The notes: generated from the letters alone by a model not told the origin. 64,000 nt of DNA from Sphingomonas pituitosa NBRC 102491 (GCF_001598435.1 NZ_BCYY01000018.1:1-64000), one strand, 5' to 3'; numbered from the stretch's first letter, positions 46,374 to 55,412 are shown. Made by a program: numbers and translations.

Positions 46374-46955
46374 ATGAACAGCATCATTGGCTTCATAGCT
46401 CCGGCCGCGACGATGATCGCGGCCATGATGACCGCTGCGAACGTCAGCGTGCGCGTGACAGGCTGGGGGTTCGTGATCTTCACGATAGGATCGGTCTGCT
46501 GGTCGATCCTGGGCGTCTCCAGCGGACAGACAGGACTTCTCGTCTCCAACGTATTCCTCACCGCCGTCAACGCCATCGGGATCTACCGGTGGCTGGGGCG
46601 GCAGGCCAAGTTCGTCGACGGAAGCATGCGGGCTACACGAGTGTCCAAGCAGAAGGCCGGGCCTACCCTCGTAGCCGCCGGCTCGCTCCTGAACGCCTCG
46701 GTTCACGACGTGTCGGGACAGGCGATCGGCACCGTTGTCGACGCCATGCTCAGCAGCGAGGACAACAGTCTGGTGTATCTGGTCGTGTCTTGTGGCGGCC
46801 TAGGCGGACTTGGAGAAACGCTCCATGCTCTGGATCCCAGGAACTTCACCGTCGAACCGGGAAGAGTGCAGACGAATCTAACCGGGGACGCATTCGACCG
46901 TATGCCGGAGGTGCCGGCGGACCGGTGGCCCTCGCGTCTCCCAAGAGTCGCTTAG
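46374..46955 (+). CDS. PRC-barrel domain membrane protein
   Basis: 193 residues. Two or three hydrophobic helices at the N-terminus (about 2-70) and a PRC-barrel domain (about 95-165: LLNASVHDVSGQAIGTVVDA, LVYLVVSCGG, ALDPRNFTV). PRC barrels are often envelope- or stress-associated and mediate protein contacts. SD GAGG before the ATG. A perfect EcfG promoter upstream implies general-stress induction. Confidence 0.8.
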   Translation: MNSIIGFIAPAATMIAAMMTAANVSVRVTGWGFVIFTIGSVCWSILGVSSGQTGLLVSNVFLTAVNAIGIYRWLGRQAKFVDGSMRATRVSKQKAGPTLVAAGSLLNASVHDVSGQAIGTVVDAMLSSEDNSLVYLVVSCGGLGGLGETLHALDPRNFTVEPGRVQTNLTGDAFDRMPEVPADRWPSRLPRVA

Positions 46956-47100
46956 TGCAGAGCTTGCGACCCGTGGATATCTGCGCCGCAGAGGCTTCTG
47001 GCGAAGCCATCGGTCCAATCACCGGAAAGGGGACGGGCCTGATGGATGGTCAGTCTTGGAATCCTGGTTCGCCGCAAGGACCTGATTTCCATTCGCAGGA

Positions 47101-47125
47101 GGAACGGGGGGCACAGCCTCTTGTT
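47101..47125 (+). promoter_or_regulatory. Probable EcfG-type promoter of the hemerythrin gene
   Basis: GGAAC, 16-nt spacer, TGTT (consensus CGTT), ending 31 bp before the ATG at 47157. Confidence 0.5.
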
Positions 47126-47156
47126 TGTGCAAGCGATCCAAAGCGGAGACTTGAAC

Positions 47157-47708
47157 ATGTCGATCGTCGATTCTGTAATCGCAGCCGTCACCCCGCCCGA
47201 GACTGAGGATGCACGTCTCAGGGCTACGCAGGAAGCGAAGGCCGTGGCACGTTCAGGTGACTGGCTATCTCAGATCCTTGAGCATCACCGCGGCATCGAA
47301 GCGCAGTTCGAGCGGCTGAGAGCGGCCGCTCCGGCAGATCGTCCTCGTGAGCAGAAGCAGCTGGGGCTTCTTCTGACGGCCCATGCGGTTGCTGAGGAAG
47401 CTGCAGTATATCCGGCTCTGGCCGCGGATCACCAGGTCGGGCATGCGGAACTGGCCTACCAGGAGCAATCGGCCGCCAAGATGGAAATGGGCCTGCTCGA
47501 GCGCCTTGATCCAGCGAGCGACGACTATCACGACAAGCTCGAGCATATCCGCGGCGCTGTCCTGCACCACGTGTATTCGGAAGAAGGCACCTGGTACATC
47601 AAGCTGGCCAGATCCGCACCGGCTGCCGACCAGCAACGCATCACGGAACGGTATGCGGAGGAATATGCCCGCTACATGGGCGCCGACGCGCAGCTCTTCT
47701 CCCGCTGA
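47157..47708 (+). CDS. Hemerythrin/HHE-domain protein
   Basis: 183 residues. A four-helix hemerythrin fold with iron-ligand motifs: ILEHHRGIEAQFERL (His), LTAHAVAEEAAVYPAL (His, Glu), HDKLEHIRGAVLHHVYSEEG (His pair, Glu). These proteins bind a diiron centre and may sense or store O2 or protect against NO and oxidative stress. SD CGGAGAC before the ATG at 47157. A likely EcfG promoter lies upstream and a strong hairpin terminator downstream. Confidence 0.85.
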   Translation: MSIVDSVIAAVTPPETEDARLRATQEAKAVARSGDWLSQILEHHRGIEAQFERLRAAAPADRPREQKQLGLLLTAHAVAEEAAVYPALAADHQVGHAELAYQEQSAAKMEMGLLERLDPASDDYHDKLEHIRGAVLHHVYSEEGTWYIKLARSAPAADQQRITERYAEEYARYMGADAQLFSR

Positions 47709-47743
47709 AGCGCGGAGAGCGGCAGCACTTCCGGGAATCCTTC

Positions 47744-47774
47744 TAGACGTGCCTTGCAGTTGCAGGCACGTCTA
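47744..47774 (+). terminator. Intrinsic terminator after the hemerythrin gene
   Basis: Perfect 11-bp stem TAGACGTGCCT / AGGCACGTCTA with a 9-nt loop, 36 bp after the stop codon. Confidence 0.75.
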
Positions 47775-47969
47775 ATTCGGAGGCGGGGACCTTCGTCGTT
47801 GCCACGCTAGCTTCGGAAATGAAGAATGCACCAAGTCCCCCGAGGCCAATTTTTCCGACCCTGTGTACTGACGGCCGCTATATAGTTGACGATGATCGCC
47901 TGGCCGCTAACAAAGGCTGGCGGAGGTCAGCTTTTGGCTTCCGAAATCCTAAAAGGGAAGGGTAGCCCG

Positions 47970-48479
47970 TTGCTGGAAGAGAATGCATCAAGCCCCGTTG
48001 AACTTGCGACTGAGCTCACGGTAGCTTGGCTGATCAATCAGAACAACCGCATCAATGCGGACGAGGTTCCTGAATTCCTGCGCACGATGCACCGCACGAT
48101 AACCGAGCTCTCGTCGGGCTCGCAACATGCTGAGCCGGAACAGGAGGGGAGCGTACCTACTACCGAGTTCACGCCAGCGGTCTCGGTTCGCAAGTCTCTC
48201 TCGTCAAAAGATCACATCATCTCCATGATCGACGGCAAGCCATACCGGACGCTGCGCCGGCATCTCTCGACGCACGGCCTGACCCCCGAGGAATATCGCG
48301 AGCGTTACAACCTCAGGGCGGACTACCCGATGGTAGCGCCCAGCTATTCCGAAGCTCGTCGGGCGATGGCTCACAAGATCGGTCTTGGTGCTAAGGGCCG
48401 GAAGAGCAAATCGTCCGCTCCTGCTACCGTCAAGCCCAGTGCTCGTAAGGCTCGCAACACCGAGGCCTCGGAGAGCTGA
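47970..48479 (+). CDS. MucR/Ros-like transcriptional regulator without zinc cysteines
   Basis: 169 residues from the TTG at 47970 (SD AAGGGAAGGG); an in-frame ATG at 47892 without SD is the alternative. MucR architecture: an N-terminal segment (VELATELTVAWLINQN) then YRTLRRHLSTHGLTPEEYRE and DYPMVAPSYSEARRAMAHKI. The zinc-finger cysteines are replaced (ISMIDGKP where Ros/MucR has Cys), as in the known cysteine-less Ros/MucR homologues. The C-terminal tail is basic. MucR proteins control motility, polysaccharide and stress genes. Confidence 0.75.
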   Translation: MLEENASSPVELATELTVAWLINQNNRINADEVPEFLRTMHRTITELSSGSQHAEPEQEGSVPTTEFTPAVSVRKSLSSKDHIISMIDGKPYRTLRRHLSTHGLTPEEYRERYNLRADYPMVAPSYSEARRAMAHKIGLGAKGRKSKSSAPATVKPSARKARNTEASES

Positions 48480-48486
48480 CGCTCCC

Positions 48487-48514
48487 GCGCACCGGGCGGG
48501 GGCGTCCGGTGCGC
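48487..48514. terminator. Hairpin terminator after the MucR-like gene
   Basis: 9-bp stem GCGCACCGG / CCGGTGCGC with a 10-nt loop between convergent genes; it may serve both. Confidence 0.65.
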
Positions 48515-48534
48515 GATTGCCCACGCGCTTTGAC

Positions 48535-48735
48535 TCAGTGCAGGCGCCTTGCAGACGCCTCAAGCGTCTCCACCGCGGCCTCCTTGATGTGGAGCCATGC
48601 GTCCACGCGCTCGACGTCTCCCAGCGCTTGCTGATTGTTGATCTGCGCGTCGATGACGATCGTTACCTCGTCACCGTACTGCTCGATCAGTTCATGAGCG
48701 ATGAGATACGTCTTGATTTGATCTTCTCGGGTCAA
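48535..48735 (-). CDS. Small acidic protein, unknown
   Basis: 66 residues from the TTG at 48735, chosen for the SD AAGGGAG 7 bases upstream; the ATG at 48753 is also in frame. Helical (TREDQIKTYLIAHELIEQYG, then VIDAQINNQQALGDVERVD). It resembles small sphingomonad proteins of unknown role. It lies between the MucR-like and sigma-factor genes. Confidence 0.6.
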   Translation of the reverse strand: MTREDQIKTYLIAHELIEQYGDEVTIVIDAQINNQQALGDVERVDAWLHIKEAAVETLEASARRLH

Positions 48736-48853
48736 CGCATACTCCCTTCGCATGAAGTCAGAGAAGGCCGAGGGTGCTGTGGGACACGAACGTCGCCGAA
48801 CAATGTTCGTCCGAGCCTAAAAATTAGATATTCGCTGAGATCGTTCGGCCGTG

Positions 48854-49507
48854 TCAGGCCGCAATCGGCAAAGATGCGGCTTCTGCCTGACGCGAATAGC
48901 GCCGCTGAATAACTGTCAACGATGTGAGAACGCTGCTCAACGCAGCCTCACTGATATCGCCGTCACGCCGTTTGCCTTTAAGGACGCCATCTTCCAGGAG
49001 CCTCTCCAATGCGGAGCGAGCCCGCGACACGCGACTCTTCACGGTGCCCAACATTACGCCGGTAACTTCAGCCGCCTCTTCATACGACATGCCCGCAGCC
49101 GCGACCAATATGAGCGCTTCGCGCTGATCTGGGGGAATCTGCTGAAGCGCTCGCATCACGTCACGAAGCTCTACGGTGCTGTCCTGTTCAGCAGGCGCAG
49201 CCAGCACGCGATCCGCAACGAGATCGTTCCACTCACCCACGAATCGCCTGCGGCGAACCAGCGTGAAATAATAGTTTCGCAGGATCGTGAATGTCCAGGC
49301 TTTGAAGTTTGTACCGGCCTGGAACCGCTGGCGTGCTATCCACGCCTTAAGCATTGTCTCCTGGACAAGGTCGTCGGCGACATCTCGGTCCCCACTTAGA
49401 CCTCGCGCGAACGCCCGGAGGTCAGGAATGACGGCCTGCAGCTGTTCCCTGAACTGCGTGTCGGTGAGCGTCGTGACGCTCGCCTCGCCTGCAACGGCTT
49501 CTTGCAT
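48854..49507 (-). CDS. ecfG: EcfG-like general-stress sigma factor (ECF15)
   Basis: 217 residues. Sigma region 2 (FARGLSGDRDVADDLVQETM, LKAWIARQRFQAGTNFKAWT, FTILRNYYFT) and region 4 (LQQIPPDQREALILVAAAGM, VMLGTVKSRVSRARSALERL). The wording matches EcfG, normally held by anti-sigma NepR and freed by PhyR; neither is in this window, so this may be a second EcfG copy. A C-terminal extension of about 50 residues is unusual. ATG at 49507 with GGGGA; a perfect EcfG promoter upstream indicates autoregulation. Confidence 0.85.
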   Translation of the reverse strand: MQEAVAGEASVTTLTDTQFREQLQAVIPDLRAFARGLSGDRDVADDLVQETMLKAWIARQRFQAGTNFKAWTFTILRNYYFTLVRRRRFVGEWNDLVADRVLAAPAEQDSTVELRDVMRALQQIPPDQREALILVAAAGMSYEEAAEVTGVMLGTVKSRVSRARSALERLLEDGVLKGKRRDGDISEAALSSVLTSLTVIQRRYSRQAEAASLPIAA

Positions 49508-49542
49508 GGTTCCCCAATCCATCAGTGTGATCTGTCGACGGA

Positions 49543-49567
49543 AACGTTTCGTATGGGCAACCGTTCC
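49543..49567 (-). promoter_or_regulatory. EcfG-type promoter of ecfG
   Basis: On the minus strand: GGAAC, 16-nt spacer, CGTTT, ending 35 bp before the ecfG ATG. Exact consensus. Confidence 0.8.
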
Positions 49568-49835
49568 TCGCGAGTGCTCTGGGCCTTGGTACTCTTCGGC
49601 GGCCAATCGCTCACCCGTTCTCGACAGCGCGCCGCCGACGCAGACAATAGGGACGAACGTGCGCGCCGCTGAGCGTGCGGGGTCAGCAAGCCCCTGCGAT
49701 GGCGATGAGCCAGGTTGCGCCACGCAAACTCACTAGCACACACGGACTGTTCCCTTTATGTTCTCAAGCCGACTCGGAGCTTGTGGTCGCGGCCAAAACA
49801 CTTTAGAATGAGTCAAGGGTAAGCGGAGGCAGACC

Positions 49836-52268
49836 GTGATTTTCGAGCATTGGTCGCGGCGCCTTGGTTTGGCCGCGACTCCACTTTTTGGCCCGCATGC
49901 GGCACGCGAGCATGTGGCGATGCTTGACGGGGTCGCCGGCAGCTTCGTTCTCTCGGATGCCGTCGCATCCTCCGTTGACGATGTACGCAACTCAGACGTT
50001 GGGCGCAGCTGGTCGTGGTCCGCGATGATGCGGCATCATGTTCTAGTCGATGCGGATAATGTGACGGTTACATCCTCCAGTGGGAGCTCGCCGGATCGCA
50101 TCCGCCGCCGGGCTGTCGAGGACGATCTTGAGGGTTTCCTTGCCTTCCTGGAGCGCAAGGGCTCACCGTCCGCGGACGTGGTCGATCATGTCATCGGCAG
50201 CTTCCAGGGGCTGCGCGCCCGGGTGACAGGATCTGACACAGCTCAGCTCAACGCTTTCCTTGCGTTAATTGCTCTTCGACTGGCAAATCCAACCGTGCCA
50301 GCGGACGACATGCCAGACCTGGTTGGACAGCTGTCGGAGAATGCTCAGGCCTTCGGACTTGACCCCAATGGCATCGAGGAAGCGACCGTCTCTGTCGATC
50401 TTGCGAGGAAGTTCTTCGCAACGCTGCTGCAGGACAGCCGTAGCGGGCGAGAGCTGCGCATCGACCTTACGGTGCGACACGCTGGAGCGGAGCTGTTCCA
50501 GGCGGCGCACCTTGCCCCGCCCGTACAGCCGGCGCAAGGTGAGCTCTGGGGGATGTCTGCTACTGGCGTGCGCGTCCGCCCCCACAGCCTTAAGGAAATC
50601 GCCTATACGCCCGTCGGACTTGCGCGGATTCTGGCCGAACAGTCACTGCAAGGGTGTAAGATCGGCGCGGACGGGTACCTGACCATCATGGATCCTACCT
50701 GCGGCTCCGGGTCGTTCCTCGTTGAAGCGATCGCGGCTCTTCAGCGCACCGGATGGAAGAGCAAGGTCCGCGTGGTTGGGTACGACATCTCGCCAACAGC
50801 GATTGCGACAGCGCGTTTTGCGATCGCCTGCGCAAGGCGCGACGGGATTGATTTCGAGGTAGACGCCGTACTGGAACAGAGGGATTTTCTCGACAACGAG
50901 CAGGAGGTCGCGCCTGCTCAGGTGATCCTGATGAATCCGCCCTTTCGATCCTGGCCTGACATGAGCAAGGCCGAACAAGGCGCAGTCCGCGCGAGTCTTG
51001 GTGCCGACTACCGGGGGCGCCCCGACAAGAGCATGGCGTTCATCCAGCGCGCCGTGCGGTCGGCCGAAAATGGCGCGATCATATCGGCGCTTCTTCCTGG
51101 AGGCGTGCTCGCCAGCGAAAGCGGCCGCGCATGGCGGGAGAGCCTCGCGAAACTGGCGACGCCGAGGATGATCGGCACCTTCGGCGATCACAGTCTGTTC
51201 CGCTTCGCGACCGTAAACGCCTGCGCTCTGTCACTAGTGAAGGGCGCCGACGCGAACTTGGCGCACGACAGCGACGTGCAGATGATGTGGGCGTCTGAGA
51301 TTCAGGGCGCGGCATCAACTGCGCTGCGCACGCTCAGGCGGGAGAGAATGACAGGCGAGCTCGTGAGCGCAGCGCCTGCGTCGCGTGGCGAACTGTCGTG
51401 GAATCTCTATGCAACTCCGCTTCAGGATATGCTTCTCAAGCCTAACTGGCTACCAGCTCCCGGGCTTCTCAAAGCAGAGGAGCGCGAGGCGCTTGGGGCA
51501 CTGCGGACGCGCGTGAATGATCTTTTCACGGTGCACACCGGCGTTCGCGCAGGTGAACGCAAGGCTTTCATCCTCACATCGGCTGAACTGGATGATCTGC
51601 CTGCAGCGGAGCGTCACGCGTTCCGCCCGATCGCCGAGAAGCGGTCGATTGCTGGCGGCGCGGTGAACCCGACCGAGTATCTGTTCTCGGTTGGCGAGGA
51701 CATCATGACCGAGGCTGAGCTGAAAAGGGCAGCCCCGTGCTACTACGAGCGCCATCTGCTCCCCGCCAAGTCCGCTTTAGGAAGCCGCGCTCGCGCCGGC
51801 GAGCGTTGGTGGAGGCAATCAGAACCTCGAAACAAATGGCGTACGAGCGCCGAACCTCGGATCGTGAGCCGGCAGTGGATAAAAAACGATGGCTTCGCTG
51901 TCGACAGGGATGGGGCCTTTGCGGTCGTCCAGGGGTTCGCATGGTTTCCGACAACTGTCTTGAAGCGCGCGATCAAAGCTGCACCTGACGCCGGCGAGCT
52001 GGTGGAAGTGCTAGGTCTATATACCGTGCTCATGAGCTCGGACGTCTTCTTTAGGGTGGCTAGAGAGTACTCAACAAACGCCGGAGGGGGGCAGATCACG
52101 TTGCAGCAGAAGCACGTCAATCACGTGCCGCTTCCACTAATACCTGACGTCATCGTTCAGAAGCCGCATTTGCTGGATGAAATTCTGGGCTGGCGCGGGC
52201 AGTTCCCGGAGCTCGATCGACGAAACGCGTTCGCAGCCGCGTGCTACGGCTTCACCATCGAAGCATGA
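49836..52268 (+). CDS. N6-adenine DNA methyltransferase (type IIG/PglX-like), orphan
   Basis: 810 residues. SAM-binding motif I DPTCGSGSFLVEA (from residue 286) and catalytic motif NPPF (from residue 367) mark an amino-methyltransferase of the N-6 adenine class. About 200 C-terminal residues resemble a target-recognition domain (LFTVHTGVRAGERKAF, then IVSRQWIKNDGFAV, LQQKHVNHVPLP). The N-terminal 250 residues are helical with no nuclease motif that I can see. GTG start with GGAGG upstream. It ends ATGA into the next gene, forming a two-gene operon; no restriction enzyme or helicase is adjacent. Confidence 0.82.
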   Translation: MIFEHWSRRLGLAATPLFGPHAAREHVAMLDGVAGSFVLSDAVASSVDDVRNSDVGRSWSWSAMMRHHVLVDADNVTVTSSSGSSPDRIRRRAVEDDLEGFLAFLERKGSPSADVVDHVIGSFQGLRARVTGSDTAQLNAFLALIALRLANPTVPADDMPDLVGQLSENAQAFGLDPNGIEEATVSVDLARKFFATLLQDSRSGRELRIDLTVRHAGAELFQAAHLAPPVQPAQGELWGMSATGVRVRPHSLKEIAYTPVGLARILAEQSLQGCKIGADGYLTIMDPTCGSGSFLVEAIAALQRTGWKSKVRVVGYDISPTAIATARFAIACARRDGIDFEVDAVLEQRDFLDNEQEVAPAQVILMNPPFRSWPDMSKAEQGAVRASLGADYRGRPDKSMAFIQRAVRSAENGAIISALLPGGVLASESGRAWRESLAKLATPRMIGTFGDHSLFRFATVNACALSLVKGADANLAHDSDVQMMWASEIQGAASTALRTLRRERMTGELVSAAPASRGELSWNLYATPLQDMLLKPNWLPAPGLLKAEEREALGALRTRVNDLFTVHTGVRAGERKAFILTSAELDDLPAAERHAFRPIAEKRSIAGGAVNPTEYLFSVGEDIMTEAELKRAAPCYYERHLLPAKSALGSRARAGERWWRQSEPRNKWRTSAEPRIVSRQWIKNDGFAVDRDGAFAVVQGFAWFPTTVLKRAIKAAPDAGELVEVLGLYTVLMSSDVFFRVAREYSTNAGGGQITLQQKHVNHVPLPLIPDVIVQKPHLLDEILGWRGQFPELDRRNAFAAACYGFTIEA

Positions 52269-52987
52269 TGTTGCGCACGCTCACCGCTACGCCAAAAGAC
52301 CTGGAAGCGATGCGGGATCGACTGAGATCAGAGATACACAGCGCGCTGGAGCTCTCCCGACAAGACTATGTGACGTTCGAGTGCGTCAGCGTTCCAAATG
52401 GCCGTGAGCAGACCTATCAATTCGTGTGCGACCGGCACGGAGAACTCGCGCTCGACGACCGAGGCGCTGAGCTGCCCGTACTCGAGATCGTCTCAGGCCG
52501 GGGTTGGCGGGCCCTGCTCGGCCTTTCAGTCACCTGGGCGCGCCAAACTGAGAGCCGAAGCCGATTCCTCGGATGCCAACTGATCCTGTTCCTCGAGCGG
52601 CTGCCACGCTCACAATCATCTCCTGCCAAGCAGGTCATGCGGCTGGAGTGGGAGGCGCTGGACCTGAATTCGAACTACGACAACGACATCGCACACCCGC
52701 ATTGGCAGATGGATCTCGCAAACTTCGCCGAGGTACGAACAGACAAGTTCATCCACTCAGAGCCTCGGGTACGGGACAGCATCATCCCTGCGACCGACGT
52801 GCCCGACCTGTCATGGTCATCGAAGCTCCACTTGGCAGCAACCGCCAGATGGATGACGGCCCCTTGGGGCAAGGAGCGGCCACTCCCGCACGTATCCGGC
52901 CCGCAGAACATGGATGAACTGCTATCCTGGATGGCTTCTTCGTGCCGCTACGTTCGCTTCCAGCTTGAGGAGGCTTTTGGAGAGTGA
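52265..52987 (+). CDS. Methylase-linked protein of unknown function
   Basis: 240 residues, ATG overlapping the methylase stop (ATGA). N-terminal helices (DLEAMRDRLRSEIHSALEL) then a beta-rich region, with AHPHWQMD and Trp-rich segments (WTAPWGKE, ELLSWMASSCRYVRF abbreviated). I recognise no family and no nuclease motif. Tight coupling suggests it works with the methylase, for example as specificity, restriction or effector subunit; that is inference only. Confidence 0.6.
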   Translation: MMLRTLTATPKDLEAMRDRLRSEIHSALELSRQDYVTFECVSVPNGREQTYQFVCDRHGELALDDRGAELPVLEIVSGRGWRALLGLSVTWARQTESRSRFLGCQLILFLERLPRSQSSPAKQVMRLEWEALDLNSNYDNDIAHPHWQMDLANFAEVRTDKFIHSEPRVRDSIIPATDVPDLSWSSKLHLAATARWMTAPWGKERPLPHVSGPQNMDELLSWMASSCRYVRFQLEEAFGE

Positions 52988-53076
52988 TGGGACGTTTCGA
53001 CGTGTTGCGCTCCTCGCATCCGCACCATCCCAGCCTGCAGGTTTCCGCCAGATCTCCTTCACGCCACGTCGGCGGT

Positions 53077-54015
53077 TTACCTGCTCAGCCTTAGCGGCCC
53101 GGGAAAACCATCAGGCAACCTGTGAAGTGGCTGAGTCAGGCAGTGAACGCCGCCACCGCACGCGGCGAACTGGGAGATATCCACGACGTCGACGAGGAAG
53201 CCCGATGCTCGCAGGATCGTAGCGACGATCTCGGAACTGGCTATCACGCGACGCGCGCCCAGTGATAGGACGTTGCAGCCCAGTCTACCTGCCTCCGTGG
53301 CTGGCGCCGGCAAGATGGTGATCCCGCACGCGCGTACCGCACTCACGAAGGTTGGATCAAGGAGGTCGATGCAGCCGATGGCTTCCTGTTGCCCTACCAT
53401 GCAGAAGATCGTGTCGAGGTGAAGATGGTCGGAGTGGAAAGGGCAGATGATCACCTGCCACCCTGCCTGCCTGAATGGTAAGGCAAACTCCTCAACACCT
53501 GCCGCTGAACTGCGCTCACCGGACATGCCGACGAACAGAAGCCCTTGCCGCGCGACACAGACGTCTCCGCCCTCGAGCGTACCCCGCACGATCTGCCTGA
53601 ATGGAATGCGAGCTGTGTTTAGCGCCGCTATATGAGCATCCACCTCGCCGCGGCGGTGAGGCATCGCCGGGTTGAGGACCACATGGCCGAATGGCGTCGA
53701 TACGCCAATGTCCCTGGTAAAGCACATGTCTGCCACGTCGGGCGAGGGCTCAAGCACGTGACAGCGTACGTCGTGCCGTCGAAGGAGCCGTATAAGCGCC
53801 GCGTGTTGCCCAAGCGCCGTCGACCTGCATGCCGTGAACCCGCCCTCCAGGCTCGAGCGCGTAACCGCGCAGCACGGGACGGGTGCAAGATAGTGGGGTG
53901 GACACAGGATCACGTCGGTCAGGCGATCGGTCTCGGCTTGAACGAAGCTACGGACCGCGTTGGGCGGCCGCAAACCGATGCTCGGCCCGTCAAGATGATC
54001 GAAGTTGGCCTTCAT
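53077..54015 (-). CDS. Arginine deiminase-superfamily enzyme (DDAH-like)
   Basis: 312 residues. Guanidino-modifying enzyme motifs: ADMCFTRDIGV, LEGGDV, a His in HLHLDTIF, and the C-terminal nucleophile Cys in ACGGGVHCLTQPL. These suggest hydrolysis of arginine, dimethylarginine or a related guanidine, or amidino transfer. Exact substrate unknown. The start is the ATG at 54015 with GAGGAGTG; a GTG lies one codon upstream. It converges with the methylase operon. Confidence 0.8.
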   Translation of the reverse strand: MKANFDHLDGPSIGLRPPNAVRSFVQAETDRLTDVILCPPHYLAPVPCCAVTRSSLEGGFTACRSTALGQHAALIRLLRRHDVRCHVLEPSPDVADMCFTRDIGVSTPFGHVVLNPAMPHRRGEVDAHIAALNTARIPFRQIVRGTLEGGDVCVARQGLLFVGMSGERSSAAGVEEFALPFRQAGWQVIICPFHSDHLHLDTIFCMVGQQEAIGCIDLLDPTFVSAVRACGITILPAPATEAGRLGCNVLSLGARRVIASSEIVATILRASGFLVDVVDISQFAACGGGVHCLTQPLHRLPDGFPGPLRLSR

Positions 54016-54038
54016 CACTCCTCCTCGATGTTCGCGAA

Positions 54039-54284
54039 CTATGCCGAGTGGCTTTCGCTGATCTTGCGCTCGAGGTGCCCGCGCTCGTGATCATGCACAA
54101 GCTGGCTAAGGGAGGGCTCGTCGAGATCGGCCAAGACATCAGACAGTTTGTCGTGCGGCGCCGCTGAGGGAGCGAAGGACGCTCCGTAGATCTTTCGAAG
54201 CGAGCTTACCAAGGTGTTGCCATGCTTGCGGCTGATTTCCCCATTCTTATCACGGTGACGACCGTGGAGGCCCGGCTGTTCCAT
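54039..54284 (-). CDS. Small conserved sphingomonad protein
   Basis: 81 residues from the ATG at 54284 (SD AGGA). Distinctive text: GLHGRHRDKNGEISRKHGNT, SSLRKIYGASFAP and KLSDVLADLDEPSLSQLVHD. Similar short proteins occur widely in sphingomonads, function unknown. It sits 23 bp upstream of the DDAH-like gene and is probably co-transcribed with it. Confidence 0.65.
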   Translation of the reverse strand: MEQPGLHGRHRDKNGEISRKHGNTLVSSLRKIYGASFAPSAAPHDKLSDVLADLDEPSLSQLVHDHERGHLERKISESHSA

Positions 54285-54971
54285 ATATCTTCGTCCTAGC
54301 TGCACTGCTTGAGCAGCTGAAACGCGAGACCACGTTTGCGGCTCCCTTCGGCAACGAGCGCTGACACCTTAGTGGCGCTCGATCGACCTGATCCCGCAAA
54401 CTTCAGTTCGGTCGCCCACCATCCCGTTGGCCTCGCGCCAGAACCGGCACTCAAGTGCTTCAGATGACGCTGCTAGCGAGGGGATCCTGCCGAGAAAGAC
54501 GGCGGCGGGGCGGCATAGCGGTTGGCGAGGCGTCGGCAGTATTCGACGCGGCAGAACATGCGTCCTACGGCGCTAAGATCCTTGTAGAGGTTCCACCTAG
54601 GGCAGCTTCTCCCGCGTCAGTTGACCCTTCGCGCCCGTGGGAATCAGCACCCTGCCGCTCGTTGGGGTTCCGATACCACTAGGGTAATAGGGGGCGGCAG
54701 GCGCCCGTTTTCGATCAACCTAAGCCGTTCACAGGGTCTGGCGCGTGACATAGAGGCCCGACGCATCCTTCCAACGGTAGCCTGCCTGCAGCACATCGGC
54801 GATGCCGCTGATCACTCGGCGGTCCTCGCGCCGCGGCACGCATAGCCGCTGCTCACGATCTTTGCCCATACGGGCTGATATGAGCGTAGCCCGAACCTAC
54901 ATCATGGAATGTGCAAGCGCTGTCGCGGGCCGAAGAGAGGCATACGGTGGAAGGTGCAAGGAGAAGCAAAC
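54285..54971. other. Long non-coding stretch, nothing recognised
   Basis: About 690 bp. Frames are short and of non-protein composition. No tRNA, repeat array or clear hairpin. Confidence 0.4.
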
Positions 54972-55412
54972 TTGAGATATGCAACGACGCGATATGAAGC
55001 CGGCGAGGGCGATCGCCAGCTTAATCTCTTCTCCTTCGACGGCACCTACAGATGCCTCTCTTTTGCATCTGATGAAGGCGTCGCTGCGGCTCTGATGCCC
55101 GGTAGAGCCGAGGCCGACTGTATCGCAATCGAATCCGGGATCCTTCCCGTCGGCGCAACGTTCGCGACCGCTGCCCGTGCCGCTGAGGCAGCGAGCATCC
55201 TTGCGCCGACGCAAAGTGACGCGAATCGTAAGGCCCATCCGCTAGAAGAGGTCCGATTGAAGTTTTCGCAGAGCTTGCTGATTGCGAGGAGCGCGCAAAT
55301 TGACGAGGCTCGAAGCGCGCAGGCGCGACAGCGCCACGCAGACGACGCGCGTCGCTACGAGTCGCTTGTCGCTGCGATAACGCAGGCAGCTTCTCAGGGA
55401 GGTCTCCATTGA
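54972..55412 (+). CDS. Hypothetical protein with C-terminal coiled coil
   Basis: 146 residues from the TTG at 54972, placed by SD AAGGAG 8 bases upstream. The N-terminal half is beta-rich (RQLNLFSFDGTYRCLSFASD); the C-terminal half is a helical Ala/Arg/Glu-rich coiled coil. No family recognised. Confidence 0.5.
   Translation: MRYATTRYEAGEGDRQLNLFSFDGTYRCLSFASDEGVAAALMPGRAEADCIAIESGILPVGATFATAARAAEAASILAPTQSDANRKAHPLEEVRLKFSQSLLIARSAQIDEARSAQARQRHADDARRYESLVAAITQAASQGGLH

Noticed and set aside
54455..54682. Possible 75-codon gene
   Set aside because: No SD, Arg/Ser/Pro-rich translation, no similarity recognised.
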